Below are positions 18,516-26,650 of a stretch of 64,000 nt of DNA, one piece after another (positions within the stretch are counted from its first letter, which is position 1; each line of letters begins with the position of its first letter). Source of the stretch: Oceanobacillus profundus (GTDB lineage: Bacteria; Bacillota; Bacilli; Bacillales; Amphibacillaceae); the NCBI RefSeq assembly GCF_003515705.1, contig NZ_QWEH01000011.1, forward strand, positions 1-64,000, read 5' to 3'. A program made the position numbers and the translations under genes. Under the pieces are notes generated by a model that was not told the DNA's origin, made no database searches, and saw nothing but the letters and a program-made list of their open reading frames with translations.

Positions 18516-18775
18516 CAAAAGCGGAAGCGCCCGGTTAGCGACGTACGGACTGCGCCCCGAACTCTGGGGTGGTGGTTCGACAGTCGAACATTCCTACGGA
18601 GGAGATAAAGGAAACATGTCCCTTCAGGGGTATGCCGATGTTAACTTTCACCGCAAGGGTATAAGTGCGACTAGGCCTCATGTCTTAGCCAGTCGGCAAG
18701 TCTTCTTTATCGTACGGAGGTGAGGGAAGTCTCACTAGGCGCTGGGCGCTGGAGCTGGACGTGGCTGTTCCGGTA
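18516..18775 (+). repeat. Long intergenic repeat element, copy B
   Basis: A 260-bp copy in the same orientation as 12744-12964. It is fuller, with an extra internal block containing the palindrome GTTCGACAGTCGAAC. The matching TTTTATGCTTTCTT stretch ends near 18809. Recombination between copies A and B would remove the second ATPase, peptidase, binding protein and both permeases, about 5.8 kb. Between 18512 and the terminator at 18821 I see nothing else. Confidence 0.85.
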
Positions 18776-18820
18776 AAAGAAATACTACATCCACATTTTA
18801 TGCTTTCTTACACTAAAATA

Positions 18821-18864
18821 AAGGAATGGTTTTTATGCAACTTCTCGCATAAGAACCATCCCTT
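18821..18864. terminator. Bidirectional terminator between peptide operon and aldehyde dehydrogenase
   Basis: Long stem AAGGAATGGTTTTTATGC/GCATAAGAACCATCCCTT with two mismatches and an 8-nt loop. A T-rich run follows on the minus strand. Confidence 0.8.
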
Positions 18865-18866
18865 CT

Positions 18867-20309
18867 TTACATATTATATTTCACGGCAATATTTTTAATT
18901 TGAACATAATTCTTCAATGCTTCAAATCCTTTTTCTCTTCCTATTCCGCTTTTTTTATAGCCTCCAAATGGCATTTGAACTCCGCCACCTGCACCATAAT
19001 TATTCACAAATACTTGGCCGGACTTGACTCCCTGAGCTGTATAATGAGCTGTATCAATATTTGAAGTCCAAATTCCTGTTACTAAACCATATTCCGTCTG
19101 ATTTGCAAGCGCAATTGCTTCTTCTATATCCTCAAAGGTAAAAACAGTAAGAACCGGTCCAAAAATTTCCTCCTGTGCCAATGTACTATTATGCTCCAGA
19201 CCGTCAATAATGGTTGGTTGAATATAATAGCCACTTGTATCTTCAACTTTAACCGGCTCTCCCCCAGTAAGAATTTTTCCTTCTTTTTTGCCTATTTCCA
19301 AGTAAGACAATATCTTCTCATATTGACGTTTATTTAAAATTGGTCCAATGTCTGGATCTTCTATTCCCCGACCAACTTTTAATGCATCAAATTTTTCTGC
19401 CAATTGATTAACAAACGTCTCTTTAATTGATGAGTGCACAAGTAATCTTGAGCCAGCTGAACATGTCTGACCTGCATTTTGAACAATTGCATTCTTAACA
19501 CCCTCTGCCGCTTTTTCTAAATCCGCATCCTGAAACACGATGTTCGGAGATTTCCCTCCTAGTTCAAGTGTTACTGGAGTGACACTTTCAGCAGCAGCCT
19601 TCATAACAGTAATTCCCGTTTTTACAGAGCCAGTGAATGTAATTTGATCGACACCTTCATGGGAAACCAGATGGCTGCCTGCAGTTGAACCAAGACCTGT
19701 AACATGTTGAAAAATTCCTTTTGGCAACTTACATTGAGCGAACCATTTCGCCAGAGCATTTGCTGTCAATGGTGTATCCTCCGCACTTTTTACAATAACA
19801 GCATTACCTGTTGCAATTGCAGCAGCTACACTTCTGGACATAATTTGAATCGGATAGTTCCAAGGTATTATATGGGCGGTCACTCCCATCGGCTCAAGTA
19901 CAGTTACATCAAGAAGTCCATCTTCAATCGGAATGCTATCCCCCATTAACTTATCTGCCGCTCCAGCATAGAATTCAAAATATCTTGCAGCTGCTTCGAT
20001 ATCATTCCTTGCTTGTGTCATCGGTTTTCCAACATCTAGACATTCCAACTCACTTAACTTATCTTTATTTTCGCGAATATAGGTTGCGAGCTCCATTAAC
20101 AACTGTCCACGCTCATACGGTTTAAATGACTTCCATTCCTTACTTTCAAAAGCTTCACGCGCAACTTCTACAGCAGTATCAATTTGCTTCTCCGTCGCAT
20201 TCACAATTTCTGCTAGCTTTTCACCTGTTGATGGATTATATACTGGAAGCCATTCGTCTTCTCCAGCTCCAACCCATTCCCCATTAATCAGCATTTTTAT
20301 CTTATCCAT
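18867..20309 (-). CDS. NAD(P)-dependent aldehyde dehydrogenase
   Basis: A 480-aa member of the ALDH superfamily with the catalytic residues Asn151 (IPWN), Glu249 (LELGGK) and Cys283 (GQTCSAG), and the FTGSVKTG nucleotide-binding turn near 225-232. It resembles betaine-aldehyde-type dehydrogenases, which oxidise small aldehydes to acids; the exact substrate is not visible. ATG start with GGAAGGGG upstream. It is the third gene of a minus-strand unit with an SDR oxidoreductase (14-nt gap) and a beta-decarboxylating dehydrogenase, which suggests stepwise oxidation of a hydroxy compound. Confidence 0.9.
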   Translation of the reverse strand: MDKIKMLINGEWVGAGEDEWLPVYNPSTGEKLAEIVNATEKQIDTAVEVAREAFESKEWKSFKPYERGQLLMELATYIRENKDKLSELECLDVGKPMTQARNDIEAAARYFEFYAGAADKLMGDSIPIEDGLLDVTVLEPMGVTAHIIPWNYPIQIMSRSVAAAIATGNAVIVKSAEDTPLTANALAKWFAQCKLPKGIFQHVTGLGSTAGSHLVSHEGVDQITFTGSVKTGITVMKAAAESVTPVTLELGGKSPNIVFQDADLEKAAEGVKNAIVQNAGQTCSAGSRLLVHSSIKETFVNQLAEKFDALKVGRGIEDPDIGPILNKRQYEKILSYLEIGKKEGKILTGGEPVKVEDTSGYYIQPTIIDGLEHNSTLAQEEIFGPVLTVFTFEDIEEAIALANQTEYGLVTGIWTSNIDTAHYTAQGVKSGQVFVNNYGAGGGVQMPFGGYKKSGIGREKGFEALKNYVQIKNIAVKYNM

Positions 20310-20323
20310 TTATTTACCCCTTC

Positions 20324-21070
20324 CTATAAACTTCTTCCACCATCCACATGGAGTGTTGTCCCAGTAACCATCTTTGCTCCATCTGATAACAGATAGCTAA
20401 TCGCTTCCGCAATATCAGTCGGTTTAATCAGTTCACCTAATGGTACACTCATTTTAAAATCATCTAGTGTTAATCCATTTTCTTGGTCCTTCTCAGATGG
20501 AAATTGCACAAGCATTTGTGTTTCCGCTGGTCCTGGATGCAGTACATTAACACGAATTTTATCTTGGGCAACTTCAATTGCGAGCGCTCTTGAGAAAGCT
20601 TCTACAGCACCCTTTGTTGCGATATATGATTGAAGACCGGGTCTTGGTCTTGCCACAGAAACAGAGCCAACATTTATAATTGCTCCTCCCTCTTGCTTTT
20701 TCATATAGGATACAGCTTCCTTACATGTTAAAAAAATTGAGGTAGCATTAATGCCAATGATTTTATTCCAAAAATCTAAAGAAACATCCTCAATTGGAGT
20801 TGATGATTGAGCTATCCCCGCCAGATTCACAAGTCCATCTATTTTCCCATATGTTTCAAAAATCTGTTTAAACACTTCCTTAATCCGATTACCGTCTAAA
20901 AGATTTACTTCTTCTTGTCGGAAATTATTATGCGTAATGTGTGCCATACCTTCTAAAGAAATATCAATTCCAACAACAATTGATCCTTCAGAAAGTAATG
21001 TAGAGACGACTTCATTACCCATACCTCCTCCAGCACCTGTAACGATAAATACTTTTTCCTTCTGTTTCAC
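20324..21070 (-). CDS. Short-chain dehydrogenase/reductase
   Basis: A 248-aa classical SDR with cofactor motif TGAGGGMG (residues 11-18), structural NLAG (82-85), catalytic Ser at about 136-138, Tyr149 and Lys153 (YIATK), and a C-terminal TGTTLHVDGG. It probably oxidises a secondary alcohol with NAD(P). GTG start after GAGGGG. It is 4 nt from the upstream dehydrogenase gene and 14 nt from the ALDH gene, so the three are cotranscribed. Confidence 0.9.
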   Translation of the reverse strand: MKQKEKVFIVTGAGGGMGNEVVSTLLSEGSIVVGIDISLEGMAHITHNNFRQEEVNLLDGNRIKEVFKQIFETYGKIDGLVNLAGIAQSSTPIEDVSLDFWNKIIGINATSIFLTCKEAVSYMKKQEGGAIINVGSVSVARPRPGLQSYIATKGAVEAFSRALAIEVAQDKIRVNVLHPGPAETQMLVQFPSEKDQENGLTLDDFKMSVPLGELIKPTDIAEAISYLLSDGAKMVTGTTLHVDGGRSL

Positions 21071-21074
21071 ACGT

Positions 21075-22145
21075 TCACCCCTCTAGAATTTTATTAACAA
21101 TCTTGTCTCCCATCTCAGCTGTTGATGCATTCCCACCTAAATCTGGTGTTATGTTATCACCCTCAACTAACACACTTTCAATTGCTTGTACAACCTTCTC
21201 AGCTAAATCGATATAACCGAAATGATCTAGCATCAAACTGATACTCCAAATTTGTGCAACAGGATTAGCAATTCCTTTGCCTGCAATATCTGGTGCGGAT
21301 CCGTGTATTGGTTCAAACATAGATGGATACGTACCTTCCGGATTGATATTTCCAGATGGTGCAATACCAATACCACCTGCAATCGCTGCACCTAAGTCTG
21401 TTAATATATCGCCAAATAAATTACTGGCAACGACCACTTCAAATTCTTCTGGCTTTAAGACAAAAAAGGCAGCCAATGCATCTATATGATATAAATGGAA
21501 CGGAATAGATGGATATCCCTTCGCAATTTCACGGACGATGTCATCCCAAAACGGCATCGAATAATTCATAGCATTTGATTTTGTCGCAACGGAAAGCTTA
21601 CTCCTTCCCTTTTGTTTTGCATATTCAAATGCATATTTAACAATCCGTTCTGTTCCATACCTTGTGAAAACACTGTTTTGAATCACTGTTTCGTGAGGCG
21701 TATTCTCATGAAGCTTCCCACCGCTATTTGAATATTCACCTTCTGTATTTTCCCGAATCACCGTAAAATCGATATCTTCCACCGACTTATAACGCAGTGG
21801 GCTTTCAATCCCTTTCAATAGCTTAATCGGCCGTAAATTTACATATTGCTGAAAGGCTCTGCGAATTGGCAATATAAGCTCCCACACCGAAATATGGTCT
21901 GGAACTTCCGGTGCTCCTACCGCACCAAATAGAATAGCATCATAGTCTTTAAGGATCTCTAAACCATCATCCGGCATCATCTTGCCCGTTTCTAGATAAC
22001 GCTTACAATTCCAATCGAATTCGTTTCGCTCAAACACTATTCCACCATGTAAATTTTCCAGGGCTTTTAATACCTTATACCCTTCATGCATAACATCAGG
22101 GCCAATACCGTCACCTGGAATTGAGGCGATGTTAAAGTATTTCAT
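21075..22145 (-). CDS. Tartrate/D-malate-type beta-decarboxylating dehydrogenase (YcsA-like)
   Basis: A 356-aa member of the isocitrate/isopropylmalate dehydrogenase family. GDGIGP, the RENTEGEYS loop, KSNAMNYSMPFWDD and the metal-binding SNLFGDILTDLGA are visible, followed by PSMFEPIHGSAPDIAGKGIANP. The substrate loop and length agree best with tartrate dehydrogenase/D-malate dehydrogenases (B. subtilis YcsA, E. coli DmlA), which decarboxylate D-malate or tartrate to pyruvate-level products with NAD and Mn. An upstream in-frame ATG would add five residues; the ATG at 22145 has GGAG well spaced. A palindrome at 22167-22188 lies just upstream, opposite a FadR-type regulator. Confidence 0.85.
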   Translation of the reverse strand: MKYFNIASIPGDGIGPDVMHEGYKVLKALENLHGGIVFERNEFDWNCKRYLETGKMMPDDGLEILKDYDAILFGAVGAPEVPDHISVWELILPIRRAFQQYVNLRPIKLLKGIESPLRYKSVEDIDFTVIRENTEGEYSNSGGKLHENTPHETVIQNSVFTRYGTERIVKYAFEYAKQKGRSKLSVATKSNAMNYSMPFWDDIVREIAKGYPSIPFHLYHIDALAAFFVLKPEEFEVVVASNLFGDILTDLGAAIAGGIGIAPSGNINPEGTYPSMFEPIHGSAPDIAGKGIANPVAQIWSISLMLDHFGYIDLAEKVVQAIESVLVEGDNITPDLGGNASTAEMGDKIVNKILEG

Positions 22146-22166
22146 TTCTTTCAGCTCCATTCTTCA

Positions 22167-22188
22167 ATACATCATACGTATTATGTAT
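22167..22188. promoter_or_regulatory. Palindromic operator candidate in the divergent ycsA/fadR promoter region
   Basis: A 22-bp near-perfect palindrome: outer arms ATACAT/ATGTAT around a core ATACGTAT, with one mismatched pair. It lies 22 nt upstream of the dehydrogenase start and probably overlaps its promoter. The divergent FadR-type regulator is the obvious candidate to bind it. Confidence 0.5.
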
Positions 22189-22370
22189 ATGGTATAATAA
22201 AACCAAAACATTGTAAATACAAAAATCAAAAAATTCATTATACTTCCAAGAGTGAACCCAGCTTGTTATTTTTATCTATCGGGATTTGCAGATATCATAT
22301 TTAAACAAGTCTTTAGAAAATCGCATCTAAATCTGAATATATTAAATAATAATAAACCGGAGTGAATAAG

Positions 22371-23063
22371 ATGGAGCCTTTTTCAAAACTAAGTTCAGCA
22401 AATAAACGATCAGCAGAGATTGTCGCGCAGATAAAAGCCCATTTATTAAATGGTACGTTAAAACCTGGTGATAAACTACCAACTGAAGAAGAGCTGGTTG
22501 AGCAATTTGGTGTAAGCAGAACACCCATCAGGGAAGCTATTAAGACACTGGAGGCAATCGGGATTGTGCAAATTAAACGTGGAGAAGGCATGTTTATCAC
22601 AAAACAGCCTACGAGCGATTCTCTCAACCCATTGATATTCAGTTTGCTATTACTCAATGAAAGCCTAGATAAACTGATAGAGTTCAGACAACACTTTGAA
22701 GTTTTAATGATGAATGTCATTAAATCAAATTGGTCAGAAGAAAAAATTGCAAAGATCAGACAGGTCTATGAATCCCAGAAAGAAACGCTAGCATCTGATA
22801 TTTCTATTGAAGACTTAGTAGAAATTGATTTAACATTCCATTATGCAATACTGGATACGACAGAAAATGAATATATTATTGAAATCGGTAAAACGATTTA
22901 TGAATTGTATAAACCGAAAATGCTCCAAGCCAAACATACATGTAATGTTGAAAAAACGCTGAAAGCACATAAATACCACCTAGAATTGCTTTCAAGTAAA
23001 GAACCACTGACACAAATGCAGATAGATGAGATGATTAAGTATAATAAAGAATGGATTGGTTAA
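22371..23063 (+). CDS. GntR family (FadR subfamily) regulator
   Basis: A 230-aa regulator. The N-terminal winged helix (about residues 12-75) has the GntR pattern LKPGDKLPTEEELVEQFGVSRTPIREAIKTLEAIG and IKRGEGMFI. The C-terminal FCD-type helical ligand domain spans about residues 90-225 with DLTFHYAI and a later His-containing helix. FCD domains bind carboxylates, often with a metal. It is divergent from the ALDH-SDR-dehydrogenase unit and most likely represses it until the hydroxy-acid substrate is present. A GTG nine bases earlier is in frame, but GGAGTGA is spaced for the ATG at 22371. Confidence 0.87.
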   Translation: MEPFSKLSSANKRSAEIVAQIKAHLLNGTLKPGDKLPTEEELVEQFGVSRTPIREAIKTLEAIGIVQIKRGEGMFITKQPTSDSLNPLIFSLLLLNESLDKLIEFRQHFEVLMMNVIKSNWSEEKIAKIRQVYESQKETLASDISIEDLVEIDLTFHYAILDTTENEYIIEIGKTIYELYKPKMLQAKHTCNVEKTLKAHKYHLELLSSKEPLTQMQIDEMIKYNKEWIG

Positions 23064-23169
23064 ACCACTCCTGCTGTTCTTTATTTCATTGAACAATCAT
23101 CTTACTTACAAAACTAATCATTTACGAGATGCTATTAGAAAGACAAAAAACAAAGCGAGGGATTATATA

Positions 23170-23970
23170 ATGGACAGAATCGGAATTGATGCTGGAGGAA
23201 CGCTAATAAAAATAGCCTATGAAGAACATGGAAAGCTTCACGTGAAGACATATCCCATCCAAGAAAAAAATGAGCTGCTTCAATGGTTACAATTCATTTC
23301 TCCTCATGCTACATTACATGTAACTGGAGGAAAACGTAAGTTGATTTCTCACCAGCTAAGCCAAAACATCCGTGTTTTAGATGAATTCCAATCCCTCATT
23401 GAGGGAACGCGCTATTTACTAAGCCTAGAAAAGCAACAAAAGGAAGAGGATTATCTCGTTGTAAATATCGGTACTGGTACATCAATATTCCATGTAACAA
23501 AGCATAAGTTTGAGCGCCTTGCTGGAAGCGGTGTTGCTGGAGGAACATTAATGGGTCTTGGTTCATTAATTACAGGAAAAAGCAGTTTTCTAAAACTTAT
23601 TGCATTAGCTGAGAAGGGAAATCATGAAAACAGTGATTTATTAGTGAGGGATATTTATACACCAAATGAGCCTCCTATTTTTGGAGATCTTACTGCTGCT
23701 AATTTTGGTAAAGCTAATCTCAATAAAACAGCCTCAAAAGCAGATCATATGGCTGCACTTATTCAATTAATTGGAGAAATTACGATATCACTTGCTAGTC
23801 AAGTTGCAATCCATAAAGACATAAGCACCATCGTTTTTATTGGCAGTACATTAAATGGTAATACTCTTTTAAAAAAGGTATTAAGCAGTTTTCAAGATAA
23901 GCTATCCTATGAAGCGATTTTTCTTGATAAAGGAGCATATGCGGGTGCAATAGGTGCCTTAATTTCTTAA
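23170..23970 (+). CDS. coaW: Type II pantothenate kinase
   Basis: A 266-aa ASKHA-fold kinase with the phosphate loop IGIDAGGTLIKIAY at the N-terminus, VNIGTGTSIF and SGVAGGTLMGLGSLITG in the middle, and FIGSTLNGN and KGAYAGAIGAL near the end. It phosphorylates pantothenate, the first step of coenzyme A synthesis; type II enzymes of this size occur in Staphylococcus and Bacillaceae and are usually insensitive to CoA feedback. A longer reading frame from 23056 has a non-homologous N-terminus. The ATG at 23170 is preceded by GAGGG and matches the family start. It is about 100 nt after the regulator gene and may be co-transcribed with it. Confidence 0.9.
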   Translation: MDRIGIDAGGTLIKIAYEEHGKLHVKTYPIQEKNELLQWLQFISPHATLHVTGGKRKLISHQLSQNIRVLDEFQSLIEGTRYLLSLEKQQKEEDYLVVNIGTGTSIFHVTKHKFERLAGSGVAGGTLMGLGSLITGKSSFLKLIALAEKGNHENSDLLVRDIYTPNEPPIFGDLTAANFGKANLNKTASKADHMAALIQLIGEITISLASQVAIHKDISTIVFIGSTLNGNTLLKKVLSSFQDKLSYEAIFLDKGAYAGAIGALIS

Positions 23971-23974
23971 TCAT

Positions 23975-24139
23975 TACCCATTCATGGACTTCATTAGTTT
24001 TAATCGTACTAAATGTAAATCGGAGCCACATACTGGCTTCGATTTCAGATGGCAGAAGATTTTTGGAGATAATCATCTCTTTTTCTAATTCCTTGAGCAA
24101 TATTACAGCTTGATTATTTTCAACACGGTTGATTACCCC
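23975..24139 (-). pseudogene. Decayed DUF3006-family gene
   Basis: On the minus strand a frame reads GVINRVENNQAVILL and then EKEMIISKNLLPSEI, which aligns with the intact DUF3006 protein encoded at 25471-25728 (GILDRFEGDKAVILL and NESELPAG). No start codon exists in this frame: an ATG GGG is present one base out of frame and runs straight into TAA, as if one G were lost. The frame also runs into the antisense of coaW without its own stop. I read it as a dead paralogue. The remainder of the 285-nt gap up to 24255 shows nothing else. Confidence 0.5.
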
Positions 24140-24255
24140 ATTAAATTTTTTTATCCGATTAACATACGCTATCTGTTTTCTCCCTAAAGTTTCATAGATT
24201 TTACTGCTCCTTTTTGATACCCTTATCTGTGAAAATACTTTTTGGAGGTTAACAA

Positions 24256-25455
24256 TTGAATAGAAGATTTATACTAACTTTGATTTTCATCATCTTTTTA
24301 ACTGCTTGTGGGCAGACTAGTGATCTAACAGAACCTTTATCCATTGCAAACAACACAATTGATGAACGGTCTGCTTCGCTTATGGAGAAAAATGTGGATA
24401 CAGGATCAAATGAAACCTCCTCCCTTTCCGATTTAAAAATTCATTACATTGATGTTGGCCAAGCAGATGCCACGCTCTTCCAATATTCCGATCAAGATAA
24501 GTCGTATACAATCCTTTTTGATACAGGAGATTGGAAAGGCGATGAGGTTGTAAATTACCTAAAGGCACAGGATGTTTCTACAATTGACCTTGTCGTTGTC
24601 AGTCACCCAGATGCTGATCATATCGGTCAATTGGATGATGTCGTTCAAGATTTTGATGTTGGTGAGGTTTGGATGTCAGGAAATGAGAGCTCCTCTCAAA
24701 CCTTCATGCGTGGTGTCGAAGCCGTTATTAATAGTGAGGCAGATTATCACGAGCCAAGGGCTAATGAGGAATATGAAATCGGTCCACTAGAAATCACAGT
24801 ACTTTACCCTGAAACAATTACCGGAAAATCAAACGAAGAATCCATTTCATTACTGTTTACATATGGTAGCACGAAGTTTTTATTTACAGGTGATGCTGGA
24901 AAAAGTGACGAACGAAACATCCTGAGCAGTGGAATCGATATAGGAGCGGATATTCTGCATCTCGGTCACCACGGATCCAACACATCAAGTGACCATGCTT
25001 TTATTCATGCAGTTGATCCAGTAGTTGCAATCTATAGTGCGGGTGTAAATAATCTCTATGGACACCCTAGTCAAGATGTAGTTTCACATATTAAAGATGC
25101 TGGAGTTGAACTGTACGGAACGGATAAAGATGGAACAATTGTAGTCACATCTGATGGAGAAAATTTTCATATTGAAACAAACAAGGAAGAAACAACAACA
25201 GATTCCAATACTTCAAATAGTTCTGAGCAAGATCCAGGTGCAAATGCAGAAACGGCAGCTGATAATTCTTGTATCAATTTGAACACCGCTACTATTTCTG
25301 AAGTTCAAGCAATCATCCATATTGGCCCAGAGCGAGCTGCAGAATTAATAGATTTAAGACCATTTAATGCATTAGATGACTTAAGTCGTATCCAAGGAAT
25401 AGGACCAGCTAGAATGGCAGACATAAAGGAACAAGATCTGGCTTGTATGGATTAA
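24256..25455 (+). CDS. Secreted MBL-fold lipoprotein with C-terminal helix-hairpin-helix domain
   Basis: A 399-aa lipoprotein: signal peptide with lipobox LTAC (Cys18), a metallo-beta-lactamase domain (residues 60-305) of the ComEC/Rec2 type with metal motif HPDADH (117-122), TGDAG (211-215) and HHGS (238-241), a Ser/Thr/Glu-rich linker (306-337) and a helix-hairpin-helix domain (338-399, INLNTATISEVQ and GIGPAR) like ComEA. In natural competence the ComEC MBL domain is thought to degrade one DNA strand and ComEA binds DNA; here both types are fused on the outside of the membrane, suggesting action on extracellular DNA or another phosphodiester. TTG start with GGAGG. It is followed 15 nt later by a DUF3006 gene. 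Confidence 0.88.
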   Translation: MNRRFILTLIFIIFLTACGQTSDLTEPLSIANNTIDERSASLMEKNVDTGSNETSSLSDLKIHYIDVGQADATLFQYSDQDKSYTILFDTGDWKGDEVVNYLKAQDVSTIDLVVVSHPDADHIGQLDDVVQDFDVGEVWMSGNESSSQTFMRGVEAVINSEADYHEPRANEEYEIGPLEITVLYPETITGKSNEESISLLFTYGSTKFLFTGDAGKSDERNILSSGIDIGADILHLGHHGSNTSSDHAFIHAVDPVVAIYSAGVNNLYGHPSQDVVSHIKDAGVELYGTDKDGTIVVTSDGENFHIETNKEETTTDSNTSNSSEQDPGANAETAADNSCINLNTATISEVQAIIHIGPERAAELIDLRPFNALDDLSRIQGIGPARMADIKEQDLACMD

Positions 25456-25470
25456 CAGGGAGGGAAACAT

Positions 25471-25728
25471 ATGAGAGGAATACTAGATCGATTTGAGGGA
25501 GACAAAGCAGTAATTTTACTTCAAGATACGAAAGAAGAATATATTGTAAACGAAAGTGAGCTTCCCGCTGGGAGTAAAATCAATACCGTCTTTGATCTTG
25601 AAAAAAATCGTACTACATATAAAATAAAGAGAATTAACATTTCTAACACAGAGGAAGCTGCACAACAATCGTCTGATTTAATGGCAAAACTTAGAGCAAA
25701 AAGCAGGAGAAGCAAATTTAAAAAATAG
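25471..25728 (+). CDS. DUF3006 family protein
   Basis: An 85-aa protein with MRGILDRFEGDKAVILL and NESELPAG, the DUF3006 pattern, and a strongly basic C-terminus (KLRAKSRRSKFKK). No function is established for the family. It commonly accompanies ComEC-like MBL proteins in Bacilli, as here, with 15 nt between the genes, and probably forms a functional pair. There is no signal peptide. Start ATG with GGGAGGG. A terminator follows. Confidence 0.8.
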   Translation: MRGILDRFEGDKAVILLQDTKEEYIVNESELPAGSKINTVFDLEKNRTTYKIKRINISNTEEAAQQSSDLMAKLRAKSRRSKFKK

Positions 25729-25747
25729 TGGTAGTATTTGTTGGAAT

Positions 25748-25793
25748 AAAGGTTAGCTTTATCATTAATTTAAAGGATAGAGCTAACCTTTTT
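25748..25793 (+). terminator. Intrinsic terminator after the MBL-DUF3006 pair
   Basis: Stem AAAGGTTAGCT/AGCTAACCTTT extended by TATC/GATA, then a T run at 25788-25793. Confidence 0.85.
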
Positions 25794-25846
25794 ATTAGGT
25801 TTTTAAAGTAATTTTAATAAGTTCCCCACCAGGAATAGATTCGAAA

Positions 25847-26326
25847 TCATGCCTCACCATCTATGATACGCTGCAAGCTTATATTAAAGTCTCTGCCCCA
25901 ATTCATTACCGCTTCAATGGTAACTCCCTCTTGTTCTGCAATTTCCTTTATCGGCAAATTTAAATATAACGATAGGTAAACCCATTTCCACTGATTTACA
26001 GTTAAATTGTTCTCATAATACTCCCATAAGGAAGCACTATTGTCAGGATATGTAACTGGTGAGTTTGATTCTATGGTTGCGACTGGAAGAAGTTTTATTT
26101 TATGTTGGTTGATTGATTTAAGCTGAAGTAATTCGAAAATATGCTTACGAATTATAATATTGAAGTATGTAGACAGGACACCTTGCTCTGGCTGTAATGC
26201 TAATGTATTCTCTATTCCTTTATTAACGTAGGTATCATAGTTTCTAAGTCGATACAGATGAAAATGAAACCTACTACGATTCTCTTCAAAAATCTCCTCT
26301 AAATAAAATTTCTTTACATTCTCCAT
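25847..26326 (-). CDS. Small sigma-70-like protein
   Basis: A 159-aa protein resembling a short sigma factor. Residues 5-75 look like region 2 (acidic helix, GVLSTYFNIIIRKHIFELL). Residues 105-155 look like a region 4 helix-turn-helix (VYLSLYLNLPIKEIAEQEGVTIEAVMNWG). It is too short to hold other domains. The family could be an ECF/competence-type sigma factor or a positive activator of phage type. No anti-sigma gene is adjacent. A longer frame adds 34 residues upstream, but the ATG at 26326 follows GAGGCGAAGGA and fits the family start. Confidence 0.6.
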   Translation of the reverse strand: MENVKKFYLEEIFEENRSRFHFHLYRLRNYDTYVNKGIENTLALQPEQGVLSTYFNIIIRKHIFELLQLKSINQHKIKLLPVATIESNSPVTYPDNSASLWEYYENNLTVNQWKWVYLSLYLNLPIKEIAEQEGVTIEAVMNWGRDFNISLQRIIDGEA

Positions 26327-26650
26327 TCCTTCGCCTCTTTTCCCCCTGTTAGTATATAACAGCAAAATTTTAAATTTTATATATTTCCATCTAATCCCCA
26401 TTATAGGAAAAAAGTAACAAAAATTCAACAGTAAAAGCTAAAACTTTCCAAAAATTTAGGTATTTAGCACTTCGGATTTTAAATATTTTAATGATGAAAG
26501 TTTTATTATAAGATCACCATCCTGTAGATTTATTTCAAAAAACAATATATTTTTCAAAACGCATTAGATACAACGAACTGCTAAATGATTGGCAATTACC
26601 TATAAGTGACAGTCATCCACATTTTCTGTACAATGAAATTAATTCTATTT
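26327..26650. other. AT-rich intergenic region without recognisable genes
   Basis: Contains the promoter area of the small sigma-like gene (minus strand). I find no further gene or structure before the repeat element starting at about 26651. Confidence 0.5.

Noticed and set aside
18409-18723. A 104-codon plus-strand frame across repeat copy B
   Set aside because: It starts inside the permease gene in another frame and passes into the repeat; copy A does not preserve it, so the repeat does not encode this protein.
23056-23169. Extended N-terminus for the pantothenate kinase
   Set aside because: The extra 38 residues do not resemble the family, while the ATG at 23170 has GAGGG and begins at the phosphate-loop strand.
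23837-24100. An 87-codon minus-strand gene overlapping the coaW end
   Set aside because: Its first half is the decayed DUF3006 segment and its second half is antisense to coaW, so it is not an intact gene.
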